Shown here piece after piece: positions 24,487 to 32,414 of a DNA stretch of 40,685 nt (its first letter is position 1; each line of letters begins with the position of its first letter). The DNA is from an uncultured bacterium (lineage in GTDB: Bacteria; Sysuimicrobiota; Sysuimicrobiia; Sysuimicrobiales; Sysuimicrobiaceae). The translations under genes were made by a program, and so were the position numbers. The notes beneath the pieces were generated by a model, which saw only the letters and a program-made list of their open reading frames with translations, was not told where the DNA came from and ran no database searches. The stretch is from NCBI GenBank assembly GCA_938028835.1, contig CALIMJ010000012.1, positions 1 to 40,685 on the forward strand. Direction: 5' to 3'.

Positions 24487-25497
24487 TTACAGCAGCACTT
24501 CCTCCTGGCCCCCGCGGGCGATCACGATCTGGCCCGACTCCTCCAGCTGGCGCACCACGTTGACGATGCGGCCCTGGGCCTCCTCCACGTCCCGCCGCCG
24601 CACGGGGCCCATCAGCTGCAGGTCCTCCCGCAGCGCCTCCGCGGCCCGCTGGCTCATGTTCCGGAAGATCTTCTCCCGCAGCTCCTCGCTGGCGCCCTTC
24701 AGGGCCAGGGCGAGGTCCTTGCTGTCCACGTTGCGGAGCACGATCTGCACCGAGCGGTCATCCAGGCTCAACAGGTCCTCGAACACGAACATGAGCTTCT
24801 TCACCTGGGCCGCCAGCTCGGGGTCCTTCTCCTCCAGCGCCTCCAGGATCACCCGCTCGGTGGCGCGGTCGGACTCGTTGATGATGGACACCAGGGCCTG
24901 GACGCCGCCCACCGCGGTGAACTCCTGGGTGGGGAGGTTGACCAGCTTGCTCTCCAGCGCCGCCTCCACCTCCCGGATGGTCTCGGGGGTGGTGCGGTCC
25001 ATCACCGCTACCCGCATGGCCACCTCCACCTGCAGCTCCCTGGGCAGGCTCGCCAGCACCGCCGCGGCCTGCGCGGGCTTCAGGTACGCCACCACCAGGG
25101 CGATGGTCTGCGGGTGCTCCTGCTGAAGCAGGCTCGCCAGCTGCGCGGGGTCCATGCGGCGGAAGGCGTCGAACGGGCTCACCTGCAGGGAGGTGGTCAG
25201 GCGCTCGAGGATCTCTGCGGCCCGCTGGGGCCCCACGGACCGCTCCAGGAGTTCCCGCGCGTACTGCAGCCCGCCCACGGACACGTACTCGCGGGCCAGG
25301 GCCGTCTGGTAGCACTCCTGTACGACTTCCTCTCGTTCCTGGGCGGTGACCTGAGGGAGGTTGGCGATCTCGAAGGTGAGCGCCTCGATCTCTTCCTCCC
25401 CCAGGTGGCGCAGCACGGACGCTGCCAGCTCGGGACCCAAAGACACCAGGAGCATGGCCGCCTTCTGACGCCCGCTGATGGCCTGCCGGGTCGCCAT
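24487..25497 (-). CDS. fliG: Flagellar motor switch protein FliG
   Basis: FliG (336 aa), the switch protein that links the MS ring to the stators. The order is N-terminal FliF-binding domain (SGRQKAAMLLVSLGPELAAS), the middle domain with the EHPQTIALVVAYL motif (about 128-140), and the C-terminal torque domain with DLLSLDDRSVQIVLRNVDSK, LALALKGASEELREKIFRNM and the charged MSQRAAEALREDLQLMGPVR. The ATG is preceded by AGGAGAAG inside the end of fliF. Confidence 0.97.
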   Translation of the reverse strand: MATRQAISGRQKAAMLLVSLGPELAASVLRHLGEEEIEALTFEIANLPQVTAQEREEVVQECYQTALAREYVSVGGLQYARELLERSVGPQRAAEILERLTTSLQVSPFDAFRRMDPAQLASLLQQEHPQTIALVVAYLKPAQAAAVLASLPRELQVEVAMRVAVMDRTTPETIREVEAALESKLVNLPTQEFTAVGGVQALVSIINESDRATERVILEALEEKDPELAAQVKKLMFVFEDLLSLDDRSVQIVLRNVDSKDLALALKGASEELREKIFRNMSQRAAEALREDLQLMGPVRRRDVEEAQGRIVNVVRQLEESGQIVIARGGQEEVLL

Positions 25498-25499
25498 CG

Positions 25500-27029
25500 C
25501 TACTTCTCCTGCATCCAGCTCTTGATCACCGCGGCGACGTCCGCGGGCCGATCCTGCGCCATGCGTTGCAGCTCACGCCGGAGCACGGCCTGCTGGCTTT
25601 CCTCGCGTTCCCGTAGGGCCCGAAGGATACGCTCCTCCTCGTCCTCCTCAGCCGACGGAACCGCAGGTGGCGCGACCGGGACCGGCTGGAGGGTTTCCAC
25701 CTTCACCGGCGCGGCCCGGCGCCGGCGCAGGACCACCAGCACCACCGCCAGGAGGACCAGTAGCCCCGCACCGCCGGCTGCCGCCAGCAGCCACACGGGT
25801 AGGCCCGGCCGCCCCGTTGCCGCGGCCGGCGTCTCCGCCTGCGGCGCGGAGGGCTCAGCGGCGCCGGGGAGGTCCACCGCCTGGACCACCAGCACGTCGC
25901 CCCTCCGTCGGTCTAGGCCGACCCCCGCAGCCACTGCGGCCTCCAGCGCCCGCACCGCCGCCTGCGGGACACGGCGGTCCACCAGCACGGCCACCGAGAG
26001 CCGCCGGATGCCGCCCGTGGAGGTGGCTCGCTCCACCCGCCGCGTCACCTGGTACGTGGTGCGGGACTCCCGGCGCCGGTACTCGGAACCGGAGGCCGCT
26101 GCAGGCGCCTGCGTGTACGAGGGCACCGACACCGTGGCGGGCCCACCCGGCGGCAGCCCGCCCCTACCCGCGTACGACTCCTCCACGGTGACCTCGGAGG
26201 TGGGGGCCCGCTGGTCCGGCAGGAAGCTCTCCTGCTCGACCTGCCGGCGGCTGAAGTCCACCTCCGCACTCACCTGGGCCAGGGCCTTTCCGGGCCCCAG
26301 CACCTCGTCCAGCATGCTCTGAACCCGCTGCTGGAGGGCGGCTTCCACCTGTTCCCGCTCCCCCAGCTGGACGGTGTTTGCGCCGGAGGGGTCCTCCTGG
26401 CCTGCGGAGAGGAGCCGGCCGCGGGTGTCCACGACCGTCACCCGCTCGGGCGACAGCCCCTCCACGCTGCTGGCCACCAGGTGCCGGATGGCCCGAACCT
26501 GGCCCGCGCTCAGGCGCGCGCCCGGCCGCAGGCCCACCACCACGGAGGCGCTGGGGGAACTGGCCTCGTCGCGGAAGAGCCGATCCTGTGGGATCGCCAG
26601 GTGCACCCGCGCGGACTCCACCGCCTCCAGGGTCTCGATACTGCGCACCAGCTCGCCCGCCAGGGCCCGTTGCAGGTTCACCCGCTGTACCAGCTCGCTG
26701 GTCCCGAAGCTACTGCGGTCGAACAGCTCGAACCCCACCCCGCCCGAGCGGGGGAGTCCCTGCGCAGCCAGCTGCAGTCGGGCCGCGTAGACGCGGTCCC
26801 GCGGGACCTCCACGGTGGTGCCCGCGCCGGTGAGGCGGTAGGGCACCCCCATCTGCTGAAGGGCTTCCACCACGCGGGCTGCCTCCTGCACGTCCAGCTT
26901 GCTGTATAGGGGCACGAACTGCGGACGCCCAAGCCAGCTCCACACCGCCAGCGCCACCGCGGCCCCCGCGGCCACCAGCGCCACCACGCGCTTGCGTGCG
27001 GGAGGCCAGCCCGACCACGCCTGCAGCAC
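25500..27029 (-). CDS. fliF: Flagellar MS-ring protein FliF
   Basis: FliF (509 aa) forms the MS ring. Two membrane segments flank a large periplasmic part: N-terminal RVVALVAAGAAVALAVWSW (about 15-33) and C-terminal WLLAAAGGAGLLVLLAVVLVV (about 410-430). Ring-building motifs include FVPLYSKLDVQEAARVVEAL, VARVHLAIPQ-like ESARVHLAIPQDRLF and LVASSVEGLSPERVTVVD. The C-terminal tail (VAAVIKSWM) is the FliG-binding part. I chose GTG at 27029 rather than TTG at 27035: GGAGG is 7 nt before the GTG and only 1 nt before the TTG. Confidence 0.95.
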   Translation of the reverse strand: MLQAWSGWPPARKRVVALVAAGAAVALAVWSWLGRPQFVPLYSKLDVQEAARVVEALQQMGVPYRLTGAGTTVEVPRDRVYAARLQLAAQGLPRSGGVGFELFDRSSFGTSELVQRVNLQRALAGELVRSIETLEAVESARVHLAIPQDRLFRDEASSPSASVVVGLRPGARLSAGQVRAIRHLVASSVEGLSPERVTVVDTRGRLLSAGQEDPSGANTVQLGEREQVEAALQQRVQSMLDEVLGPGKALAQVSAEVDFSRRQVEQESFLPDQRAPTSEVTVEESYAGRGGLPPGGPATVSVPSYTQAPAAASGSEYRRRESRTTYQVTRRVERATSTGGIRRLSVAVLVDRRVPQAAVRALEAAVAAGVGLDRRRGDVLVVQAVDLPGAAEPSAPQAETPAAATGRPGLPVWLLAAAGGAGLLVLLAVVLVVLRRRRAAPVKVETLQPVPVAPPAVPSAEEDEEERILRALREREESQQAVLRRELQRMAQDRPADVAAVIKSWMQEK

Positions 27030-27047
27030 CCGCAAGCCTCCGGCGCG

Positions 27048-27329
27048 CTACACCTGCATGCGCACCAGCTCCTGGTAGGACTCCAGCAGCCGGTTGCGCA
27101 CCTGGATGGCCAGCTGGAGGGCTAGACCGGCCTCCTCCATGGCCACCATCACCGCGTGCACGTCGTCGGTCCGACCGTCCGCCAGGGCCGCCGCGGCCGC
27201 GTCCGCGCGGCGCTGCAGCTCGTCCGCGCTGCGCACCGCCCGCTCCAGGGCCTCCGCGAACGCGGACAGGGTCTGCTGCAGGGGCGACGTCTGCGGCGGG
27301 CGTAGGGGGGCGACACCGCGCACCTCCAC
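27048..27329 (-). CDS. fliE: Flagellar hook-basal body protein FliE
   Basis: FliE (93 aa), adaptor between MS ring and rod. Typical features are LQQTLSAFAEALERAVRSAD and the C-terminal DDVHAVMVAMEEAGLALQLAI and VRNRLLESYQELVRMQV. The GTG start at 27329 follows GGAGGTGAAGGC inside the end of flgC. Confidence 0.92.
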   Translation of the reverse strand: MEVRGVAPLRPPQTSPLQQTLSAFAEALERAVRSADELQRRADAAAAALADGRTDDVHAVMVAMEEAGLALQLAIQVRNRLLESYQELVRMQV

Positions 27330-27333
27330 GCCT

Positions 27334-27768
27334 TCACCTCCTCCCCAGCTCCAGGGCCTTGAGGATGACCTGCTTGACGGTGTTGAAGGCCACTGCGTTC
27401 AGCTCGTAGTTCCGGGCCGAGGCCATCAGGTCGGCCATCTCCATGACGGGTTCCACGTTGGGCAGCGCCACGAACCCCTCGCGGTCCGCGTCGGGGTGAC
27501 CGGGGTCGTACACCCGCCGCGGCGGCGAGGGATCCTCCACGATGCCCGCCACCACCACGCCGCGGCTGTCGGAAAGCGCGGCCCCGCCCAGCGACGCCGC
27601 CAGCCGTTCCACGAGGGGCGCGAAGAACACCACGCGACGGCGGTAGGGCCCGCCCTCCGGGGTCCGGGTGGTTTGGGCGTTGGCCAGGTTGGAAGTGGCC
27701 ACCTCCATCCGCACGCGTTCTGCGGTGAGGGCCGAAGCGCTGGTCTCCAAAGCGCGGAACAGCGACAC
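27334..27768 (-). CDS. flgC: Flagellar proximal rod protein FlgC
   Basis: FlgC (144 aa), rod subunit. The N-terminus LFRALETSASALTAERVRME and SNLANAQTTRTPEGGPYRRR is the FlgC pattern, and the C-terminus VEPVMEMADLMASARNYELN and NTVKQVILKALELGR is the rod heptad region. The GTG start at 27768 is preceded by AAGGAGGAGACG. The long upstream open frame through rpoN in this frame is a shadow. Confidence 0.94.
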   Translation of the reverse strand: MSLFRALETSASALTAERVRMEVATSNLANAQTTRTPEGGPYRRRVVFFAPLVERLAASLGGAALSDSRGVVVAGIVEDPSPPRRVYDPGHPDADREGFVALPNVEPVMEMADLMASARNYELNAVAFNTVKQVILKALELGRR

Positions 27769-27782
27769 CGTCTCCTCCTTAA

Positions 27783-28130
27783 CTAGCGGCGCCCCTCCAG
27801 GATGGCGGAACGCAGCAACTCCAGCTTGGCTGCCAGCAGGTTGGTGAGGGCCATGGCCTGCAGCGCGGTGCGGCTCAGTTCCGCAGCCTCGAGTTCCGGG
27901 TCCGGCTCGGTGCCGTCCGACCGCAGGAACGCCACCCCCGGAACCGGGATCCCTTCGCCTGTGGCCTCCTCGTACAGCGCCCGGAGGGTCGCCCCGAAGT
28001 CCACGTCGACCCGCGCGTAGCCGGGGGTGTGGGCGTTGGCCAGGTTGCCCGCCAGCACCGCGTGCCGTCGGGCCAGGGCCCTCAACGAAGCCAGCAGGTA
28101 CTGGCCGCTGGAGTCCAGGACGTTGCCCAT
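27783..28130 (-). CDS. flgB: Flagellar proximal rod protein FlgB
   Basis: FlgB (115 aa), rod subunit. HAVLAGNLANAHTPGYARVDVDF is the rod signature (split at AGNLANAHTPGYAR), and LSRTALQAMALTNLLAAKLE matches the C-terminal part. First gene of the block running to motB. The ATG at 28130 aligns with the family N-terminus. A sigma-54 site just upstream predicts a leader of only about 5 nt, so translation may be leaderless-like. Confidence 0.92.
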   Translation of the reverse strand: MGNVLDSSGQYLLASLRALARRHAVLAGNLANAHTPGYARVDVDFGATLRALYEEATGEGIPVPGVAFLRSDGTEPDPELEAAELSRTALQAMALTNLLAAKLELLRSAILEGRR

Positions 28131-28144
28131 CCCACCGGACGGCG

Positions 28145-28161
28145 TTGCACAATCGGTGCCG
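28145..28161 (-). promoter_or_regulatory. Sigma-54 promoter of the flgB-to-motB block
   Basis: Minus strand reads GGCACC-GATT-GTGCA with GG-N10-GC spacing, in the 42-nt gap between rpoN and flgB. It deviates from consensus at the last base of the -24 box (C for G) and the first base of the -12 box (G for T). Predicted transcript start is near 28135. Confidence 0.68.
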
Positions 28162-28172
28162 CGGCGGGACCC

Positions 28173-29579
28173 CTACACGGCGGCCTCGGAGAACGCCGCG
28201 GCGCGCCGCCGCGCCCGGGCGGAGGGGATCCGCGCCATCTCCCGGTACTTGGTCACCGTCCGTCGGGCCACCGCGAACCCCTCCGCCCTCAGCCGGGCGG
28301 CCAGGTCCTCGTCCGTGAGGGGCGCCAGCGGGTCCTCGCCCGCCACCAGCTGCCGGATCCGCTCCCGCACAGGCAGGCTGCTGTCGAAGAACACCTCGAA
28401 GGGCACCACCCGGCCGTCGGGCATCTGCACGAACTTCCCGCTCAGCGCCCGGCTCACCGTGGACTCCCACACCCCCAGAGCCTCCGCCAGCCGGCTCAGG
28501 GTCAGCGGCTTCAGGTGCGCGGGCCCGTAATCGAGGAACTCCCGCTGGTAGCGGACCAGGTACTCCGCGCACCGCTGCAGCATCGCGTTCCGCCGCCGCA
28601 GCGCCTCGATGAACAGCCGGCCCCTGCGGACCTGCGCCCGCAGCCGCTCCCGCTCCTCGGCCGTCAGGTGACCGTGCAGGAACACCTGGCGGACCAGGGG
28701 GTGGACCCGCAGCTGTGTGGCGGCGGCACCCACCAGCTCCACCCGGTAGCCATCCTCGGTCCGGTGGATGGCCACGTCCGGCACGGCCAGCTCCTCCGGC
28801 CGGACCCGGTCCCCGCCGTGCTCCAGGTAGAACGCCTCCGCGGGGTGGGCGACCAGGTGGCGCCGGATGTACCGCACCGCGGCGTGCACGTCTTCCACTC
28901 GCACACCCAGGGACGCGGCCACCGCACCGTACTGGCCCCGACCCAGGGCCTCCAGGTGACCGGCCACCGCTGCCTGCGCCACACGGCGCGGTGGACAGTC
29001 CGGAATCCGTTCCAGCTGCAGCAGCAGACACTCCCGCACGTCCCGTGCACCCACCCCCGCGGGCTCGCACGCCTGCAGGGCCTGCAGGGCGCGCTCCACC
29101 AGGTCCAGCGGAACCCGCAGCTCCGCGGCGACGTACGCCAGGTCCGCGTCCAGGTAGCCGCGGCCGTCCACGTAGCCCACCAGGTGCAGGGCCACCCGCA
29201 GGACCGCGGGGTCGCTCACGTTCACCCGCAGCTGTGCTTCCAGGGAGTCCAACAGGTTGGCGGGCGCCGCCGCCCGGTCGAGGGCGGAGGGCCGCTCCTC
29301 GGACCGTTCAGCGGCGTACCGCCTGCTCGCCCAAGCCCGCCACCCGCCGAAGGCGAACTCCCCGCACCGGCTGCAGGCCACCCCCTCCACCGGATGGCCG
29401 CAGTGCGGGCAGGCCATCCGCACCCGCTCCAGCACGGGGTTTTCCTCCAGCTCCTGCTCCACCCGGGCGAGCAGCTCCATCACCGTCAGGGGAAGGATGG
29501 TGTTCACCGCGAGGATGGTCTGCAGCGTCCTCGCCTCCACCGAGGGGACGCAGACTGCACGCACCTCCGCTCCGACCAT
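28173..29579 (-). CDS. rpoN: RNA polymerase sigma-54 factor with zinc-ribbon-like insertion
   Basis: RpoN (468 aa), the sigma factor for -24/-12 promoters, dependent on AAA+ activators. Region I (about 14-52, with LTVMELLARVEQELEENPVLE) is unusually poor in Gln. It is followed by Cys57, Cys60, Cys69 and Cys72 (CPHCG and CSRCG), a zinc-ribbon-like CX2C-X8-CX2C not part of standard RpoN. The core-binding domain (about 105-290, LVGYVDGRGYLDADL, ACEPAGVGARDVRECLLLQL) and DNA-binding domain (about 300-460, LTLSRLAEALGVWESTVSRAL) are intact, and the RpoN box ARRTVTKYRE is at 438-447 (consensus ARRTVAKYRE). The ATG has GGAGGGGTGAC ahead. It lies 75 nt after cheY with no clear promoter between. Confidence 0.95.
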   Translation of the reverse strand: MVGAEVRAVCVPSVEARTLQTILAVNTILPLTVMELLARVEQELEENPVLERVRMACPHCGHPVEGVACSRCGEFAFGGWRAWASRRYAAERSEERPSALDRAAAPANLLDSLEAQLRVNVSDPAVLRVALHLVGYVDGRGYLDADLAYVAAELRVPLDLVERALQALQACEPAGVGARDVRECLLLQLERIPDCPPRRVAQAAVAGHLEALGRGQYGAVAASLGVRVEDVHAAVRYIRRHLVAHPAEAFYLEHGGDRVRPEELAVPDVAIHRTEDGYRVELVGAAATQLRVHPLVRQVFLHGHLTAEERERLRAQVRRGRLFIEALRRRNAMLQRCAEYLVRYQREFLDYGPAHLKPLTLSRLAEALGVWESTVSRALSGKFVQMPDGRVVPFEVFFDSSLPVRERIRQLVAGEDPLAPLTDEDLAARLRAEGFAVARRTVTKYREMARIPSARARRRAAAFSEAAV

Positions 29580-29654
29580 GTCACCCCTCCGTGCGCCGGT
29601 TTCTGCCTGCGCCGGCCCGCCCCCCTCGGTGCCGGTGCGGTACCGCCGGTCCGG

Positions 29655-30017
29655 CTAGCGCAGGGCCCGCCGGATCGCCTCCACGAGCCGCGTCTGGTCG
29701 AAGGGCTTCACCACGAAGTCCCGCGCGCCAGCCTGGATGGCCTCCACCACCAGCGCCTGCTGTCCCATGGCGCTGACCATCACGATCCGCGCGGACGGGT
29801 CGCGGCGCAGGATCTCCCGCACCGCCTGCACCCCGTCCATCTGCGGCATGGTGATGTCCATCGTGACCACGTCGGGTCTTGACTCCTCGTAGCGGGCGAC
29901 GGCCTCTTCGCCGTTGCTGGCCTCTGCCACCACCTGGAAGCCGCTGTTGGTGAGGGCCTCCCGGATCATGGCCCGCATGAACAGGGCGTCGTCCACCACC
30001 AGCACCCTAGCCGACAT
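29655..30017 (-). CDS. cheY: Chemotaxis response regulator CheY
   Basis: CheY (120 aa), a single receiver domain that carries the CheA signal to FliM/FliY. The acidic pair Asp9/Asp10 (VLVVDDALFMR), phosphoacceptor Asp54 (VTMDITMPQMDG), Ser82 and Lys104 (FVVKPF) are all present. The ITMPQMDG form resembles Firmicutes and Thermotoga CheY. The ATG overlaps the cheA end by 11 nt. Confidence 0.95.
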   Translation of the reverse strand: MSARVLVVDDALFMRAMIREALTNSGFQVVAEASNGEEAVARYEESRPDVVTMDITMPQMDGVQAVREILRRDPSARIVMVSAMGQQALVVEAIQAGARDFVVKPFDQTRLVEAIRRALR

Positions 30018-31926
30018 GCGCCAGCTCCTCCTCCCGCAGGGCCAGCCGCACCAGGGCCGAGGGTTCCAGGATCAGGGCCACCCGCCCGTCCCCCAGGATG
30101 GTGGCGCCTGACACACCCTCCACCTGGCCCAGGTAGCTGCCCAGCGGCTTGACGACGATCTCGCCTTCGCCCAGGACCCGATCCACCCAAAGCCCCACCC
30201 GGCGGCGGGCACCCGTGACCACGCACAGGAACCGCCCGGAGCCTTCCGGGGCGGGAAGGCCCAGCGCCTCGTGGACTGACACCAGGGGCAACACGTTCCC
30301 CCGCAGGAGCGTCGTCCGGTACGAGCCCACCCGGTGCACCCGCTCCGCGGGCACCTCCACGATCTCCTGCACCCCCGCCAGCGGGATGGCGTACCGCTCG
30401 CCCCCGCACGACACCAGGAGCGCCCGCACGATGGCCAGGGTCAGGGGCAGACGGAGGACAAAGCGCGTCCCGTGGCCGCGCTGGGTTTCCACCTCCACGG
30501 ATCCGCCCAGGGCCTGCACCCCCGCCCGCACGGCGTCCATGCCCACCCCGCGGCCCGAAACGTCCGTAACCTGGCTGGCGGTACTGAGGCCCGGGTGGAA
30601 GATCAGCTCCACCGCTTCCTCCTCCGATAGCCGTGCTGCCGCCTCCGCGCTCAACAGCCCCAGAGCCACCGCCTTCTCCCGCACCCGGTCGGTGTCGATC
30701 CCGCGGCCGTCGTCCTCCACCACCACCAGGATCCCTTCCTCTTCCTGAACCGCGGCCAGGCGCAGACGGCCTGCGGCGGGTTTGCCCAGCCGCTGGCGCT
30801 CCTCGGGCGGCTCGATGCCGTGGTCCACCGCGTTTCGCACCAGGTGCATCAGGGGACCGCCGATCTGCTCGATCACCGACCGGTCCAGCTCGGTGTCCTG
30901 CCCCTCCAGCACCACCTCCACCCGCTTGCCGGCCCGCTGCGCCAGGTCGCGCACGTAGCGCGGGAACCGGCTGAACAGGTGCTCGATGGGGAGCATGCGG
31001 GCTTTGAGGACCTGCGCCTGCAGGTCGCCCGCCACCCGGCCCAGGTGGCCTGCGGCTTCCGCCAGCTCCTGCGCCAGCCCGTTGGCCCGATCCAGGCTCC
31101 GCAGCCGCTCCGCGATCTGCTGGAACCGGATGCGGTCCACCACCAGCTCGCCCACGAGGTTCATCAGCCGGTCCAGGCGCTCCACGTCCACCCGCACGGT
31201 GCGCAGGGACGCCCGGCGCGTGAGTTCCGGATCGTCGGGCAGCTTGCCCCGCGCTTGAGGGCCCAGGTCCAGCCACCGCTCGTCCCGGGCCTCCCACGCG
31301 GGCATGACCCGCACGGACTCCACCTCGGGTCCGGCCAGCAACTCCTGCAGCGCCTCTGGCTCCCGGGCCCGCACACGGGCCGTGAACTCCAGCTCCAGCT
31401 GGCCCTGGGCGATGGCCTCCTCGGGCGGGGCCACCTGGTCGACGTGCGCGTGCTCCCGCAGCAGCCGCAGCAGTGCCAGGGCCCGCGCCGCGCGCATGGG
31501 ACAGTCCTCCCGCAGCCGCACCCGCACGTCCACCGGGTGCAGCCCGTCCTTCGCGCCGCCCTCCTCCCAGGCCCGGAGGCGCTCCACCAGCGCGTCCACG
31601 TCCGTGCGTTCGCCGCCGTCGGACACCTCCTGACGGAGCGCCCGAAGGGTGTCCACGCACTCCAGCAGGAGGTCTGCGAGCCCGTCCGCGGCGCGGCCAG
31701 CCCGCAGGGCCTCCAGCACCTCCTCCATGGCGTGGGCCAGCTCCGCGATCCGCCGGAAGCCCAGGGCACCCGCGGAGCCCTTGAGGGTGTGGACGCTGCG
31801 GAACAGGTCGGCCACCAGCCCGGGGGTGGGGCCGAGCCGCTCCAGCTGGAGGACGCCCTCCTCCAGGGCCTGCAGGTGCTCGTCCGCCTCGGAGAGGAAA
31901 ACCGGTAGCAGGCGCTGCAGCTGCAT
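30007..31926 (-). CDS. cheA: Chemotaxis histidine kinase CheA
   Basis: CheA (639 aa), the receptor-coupled kinase. Order: P1 phosphotransfer domain with His46 in LFRSVHTLKGSAGALGF; a P2-like domain (about 135-220); P3 dimerisation helices with LMNLVGELVVDRIRFQQ; P4 ATPase with LMHLVRNAVDHGIEPPEER, VEDDGRGID and SGRGVGMDAVRAGV; P5 CheW-like domain (about 500-635). The ATG at 31926 lies 5 nt after the cheW stop. The very long open frame upstream is a shadow of cheW and the HD-GYP gene. Confidence 0.97.
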   Translation of the reverse strand: MQLQRLLPVFLSEADEHLQALEEGVLQLERLGPTPGLVADLFRSVHTLKGSAGALGFRRIAELAHAMEEVLEALRAGRAADGLADLLLECVDTLRALRQEVSDGGERTDVDALVERLRAWEEGGAKDGLHPVDVRVRLREDCPMRAARALALLRLLREHAHVDQVAPPEEAIAQGQLELEFTARVRAREPEALQELLAGPEVESVRVMPAWEARDERWLDLGPQARGKLPDDPELTRRASLRTVRVDVERLDRLMNLVGELVVDRIRFQQIAERLRSLDRANGLAQELAEAAGHLGRVAGDLQAQVLKARMLPIEHLFSRFPRYVRDLAQRAGKRVEVVLEGQDTELDRSVIEQIGGPLMHLVRNAVDHGIEPPEERQRLGKPAAGRLRLAAVQEEEGILVVVEDDGRGIDTDRVREKAVALGLLSAEAAARLSEEEAVELIFHPGLSTASQVTDVSGRGVGMDAVRAGVQALGGSVEVETQRGHGTRFVLRLPLTLAIVRALLVSCGGERYAIPLAGVQEIVEVPAERVHRVGSYRTTLLRGNVLPLVSVHEALGLPAPEGSGRFLCVVTGARRRVGLWVDRVLGEGEIVVKPLGSYLGQVEGVSGATILGDGRVALILEPSALVRLALREEELAHVG

Positions 31927-31931
31927 GGCCC

Positions 31932-32411
31932 CTAGGCCGTCTGCATCTCCGACAGCGCACGCTGCTCGTGGACCTCCAGCACCCGCTGCAGGTCCAGCAG
32001 CAGGATCAACTCCTCGCCCTGCTTCGCCACGCCCCGCAGGAAGCCCACCTCCGAGGTCGCCAGCAGATCCTCCGGCGGCACCACCGCGCTCTCCGGCAGG
32101 CGCATCACCTCCAGGACCGCGTCCACCACCATGCCCACGCGGCTGCCGTTCATTTCCACCACCACGATGCGCGAGGCCCCGTTCCCCTCGCCCGCCCCCA
32201 GCCCGAACCGGCGCCGCAGGTCGATCACGGGGATCACCTGGCCCCGCAGGTTGATCACGCCCTCCACGAAGCTCGGGGCCCGGGGGATCCGGGTCACCTC
32301 CTGCATGCGGATGATCTCGTGCACGTGCTCGATGGGCACCCCGTACCGTTCCCGGTCCAGGCGCACCACCACCAGCTGCTGTTCCTGGGTCTGCCCGCGC
32401 TGCGCGTCCAT
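31932..32411 (-). CDS. cheW: Chemotaxis coupling protein CheW
   Basis: CheW (159 aa), adaptor between receptors and CheA. Family features: YGVPIEHVHEIIRMQEVTRI, SFVEGVINLRGQVIPVIDLR and a C-terminal ELILLLDLQRVLEVHEQ. The N-terminus is plain, with no extra domains. The ATG is preceded by GGAGGTGAGG. Confidence 0.96.
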   Translation of the reverse strand: MDAQRGQTQEQQLVVVRLDRERYGVPIEHVHEIIRMQEVTRIPRAPSFVEGVINLRGQVIPVIDLRRRFGLGAGEGNGASRIVVVEMNGSRVGMVVDAVLEVMRLPESAVVPPEDLLATSEVGFLRGVAKQGEELILLLDLQRVLEVHEQRALSEMQTA

Positions 32412-32414
32412 CCC

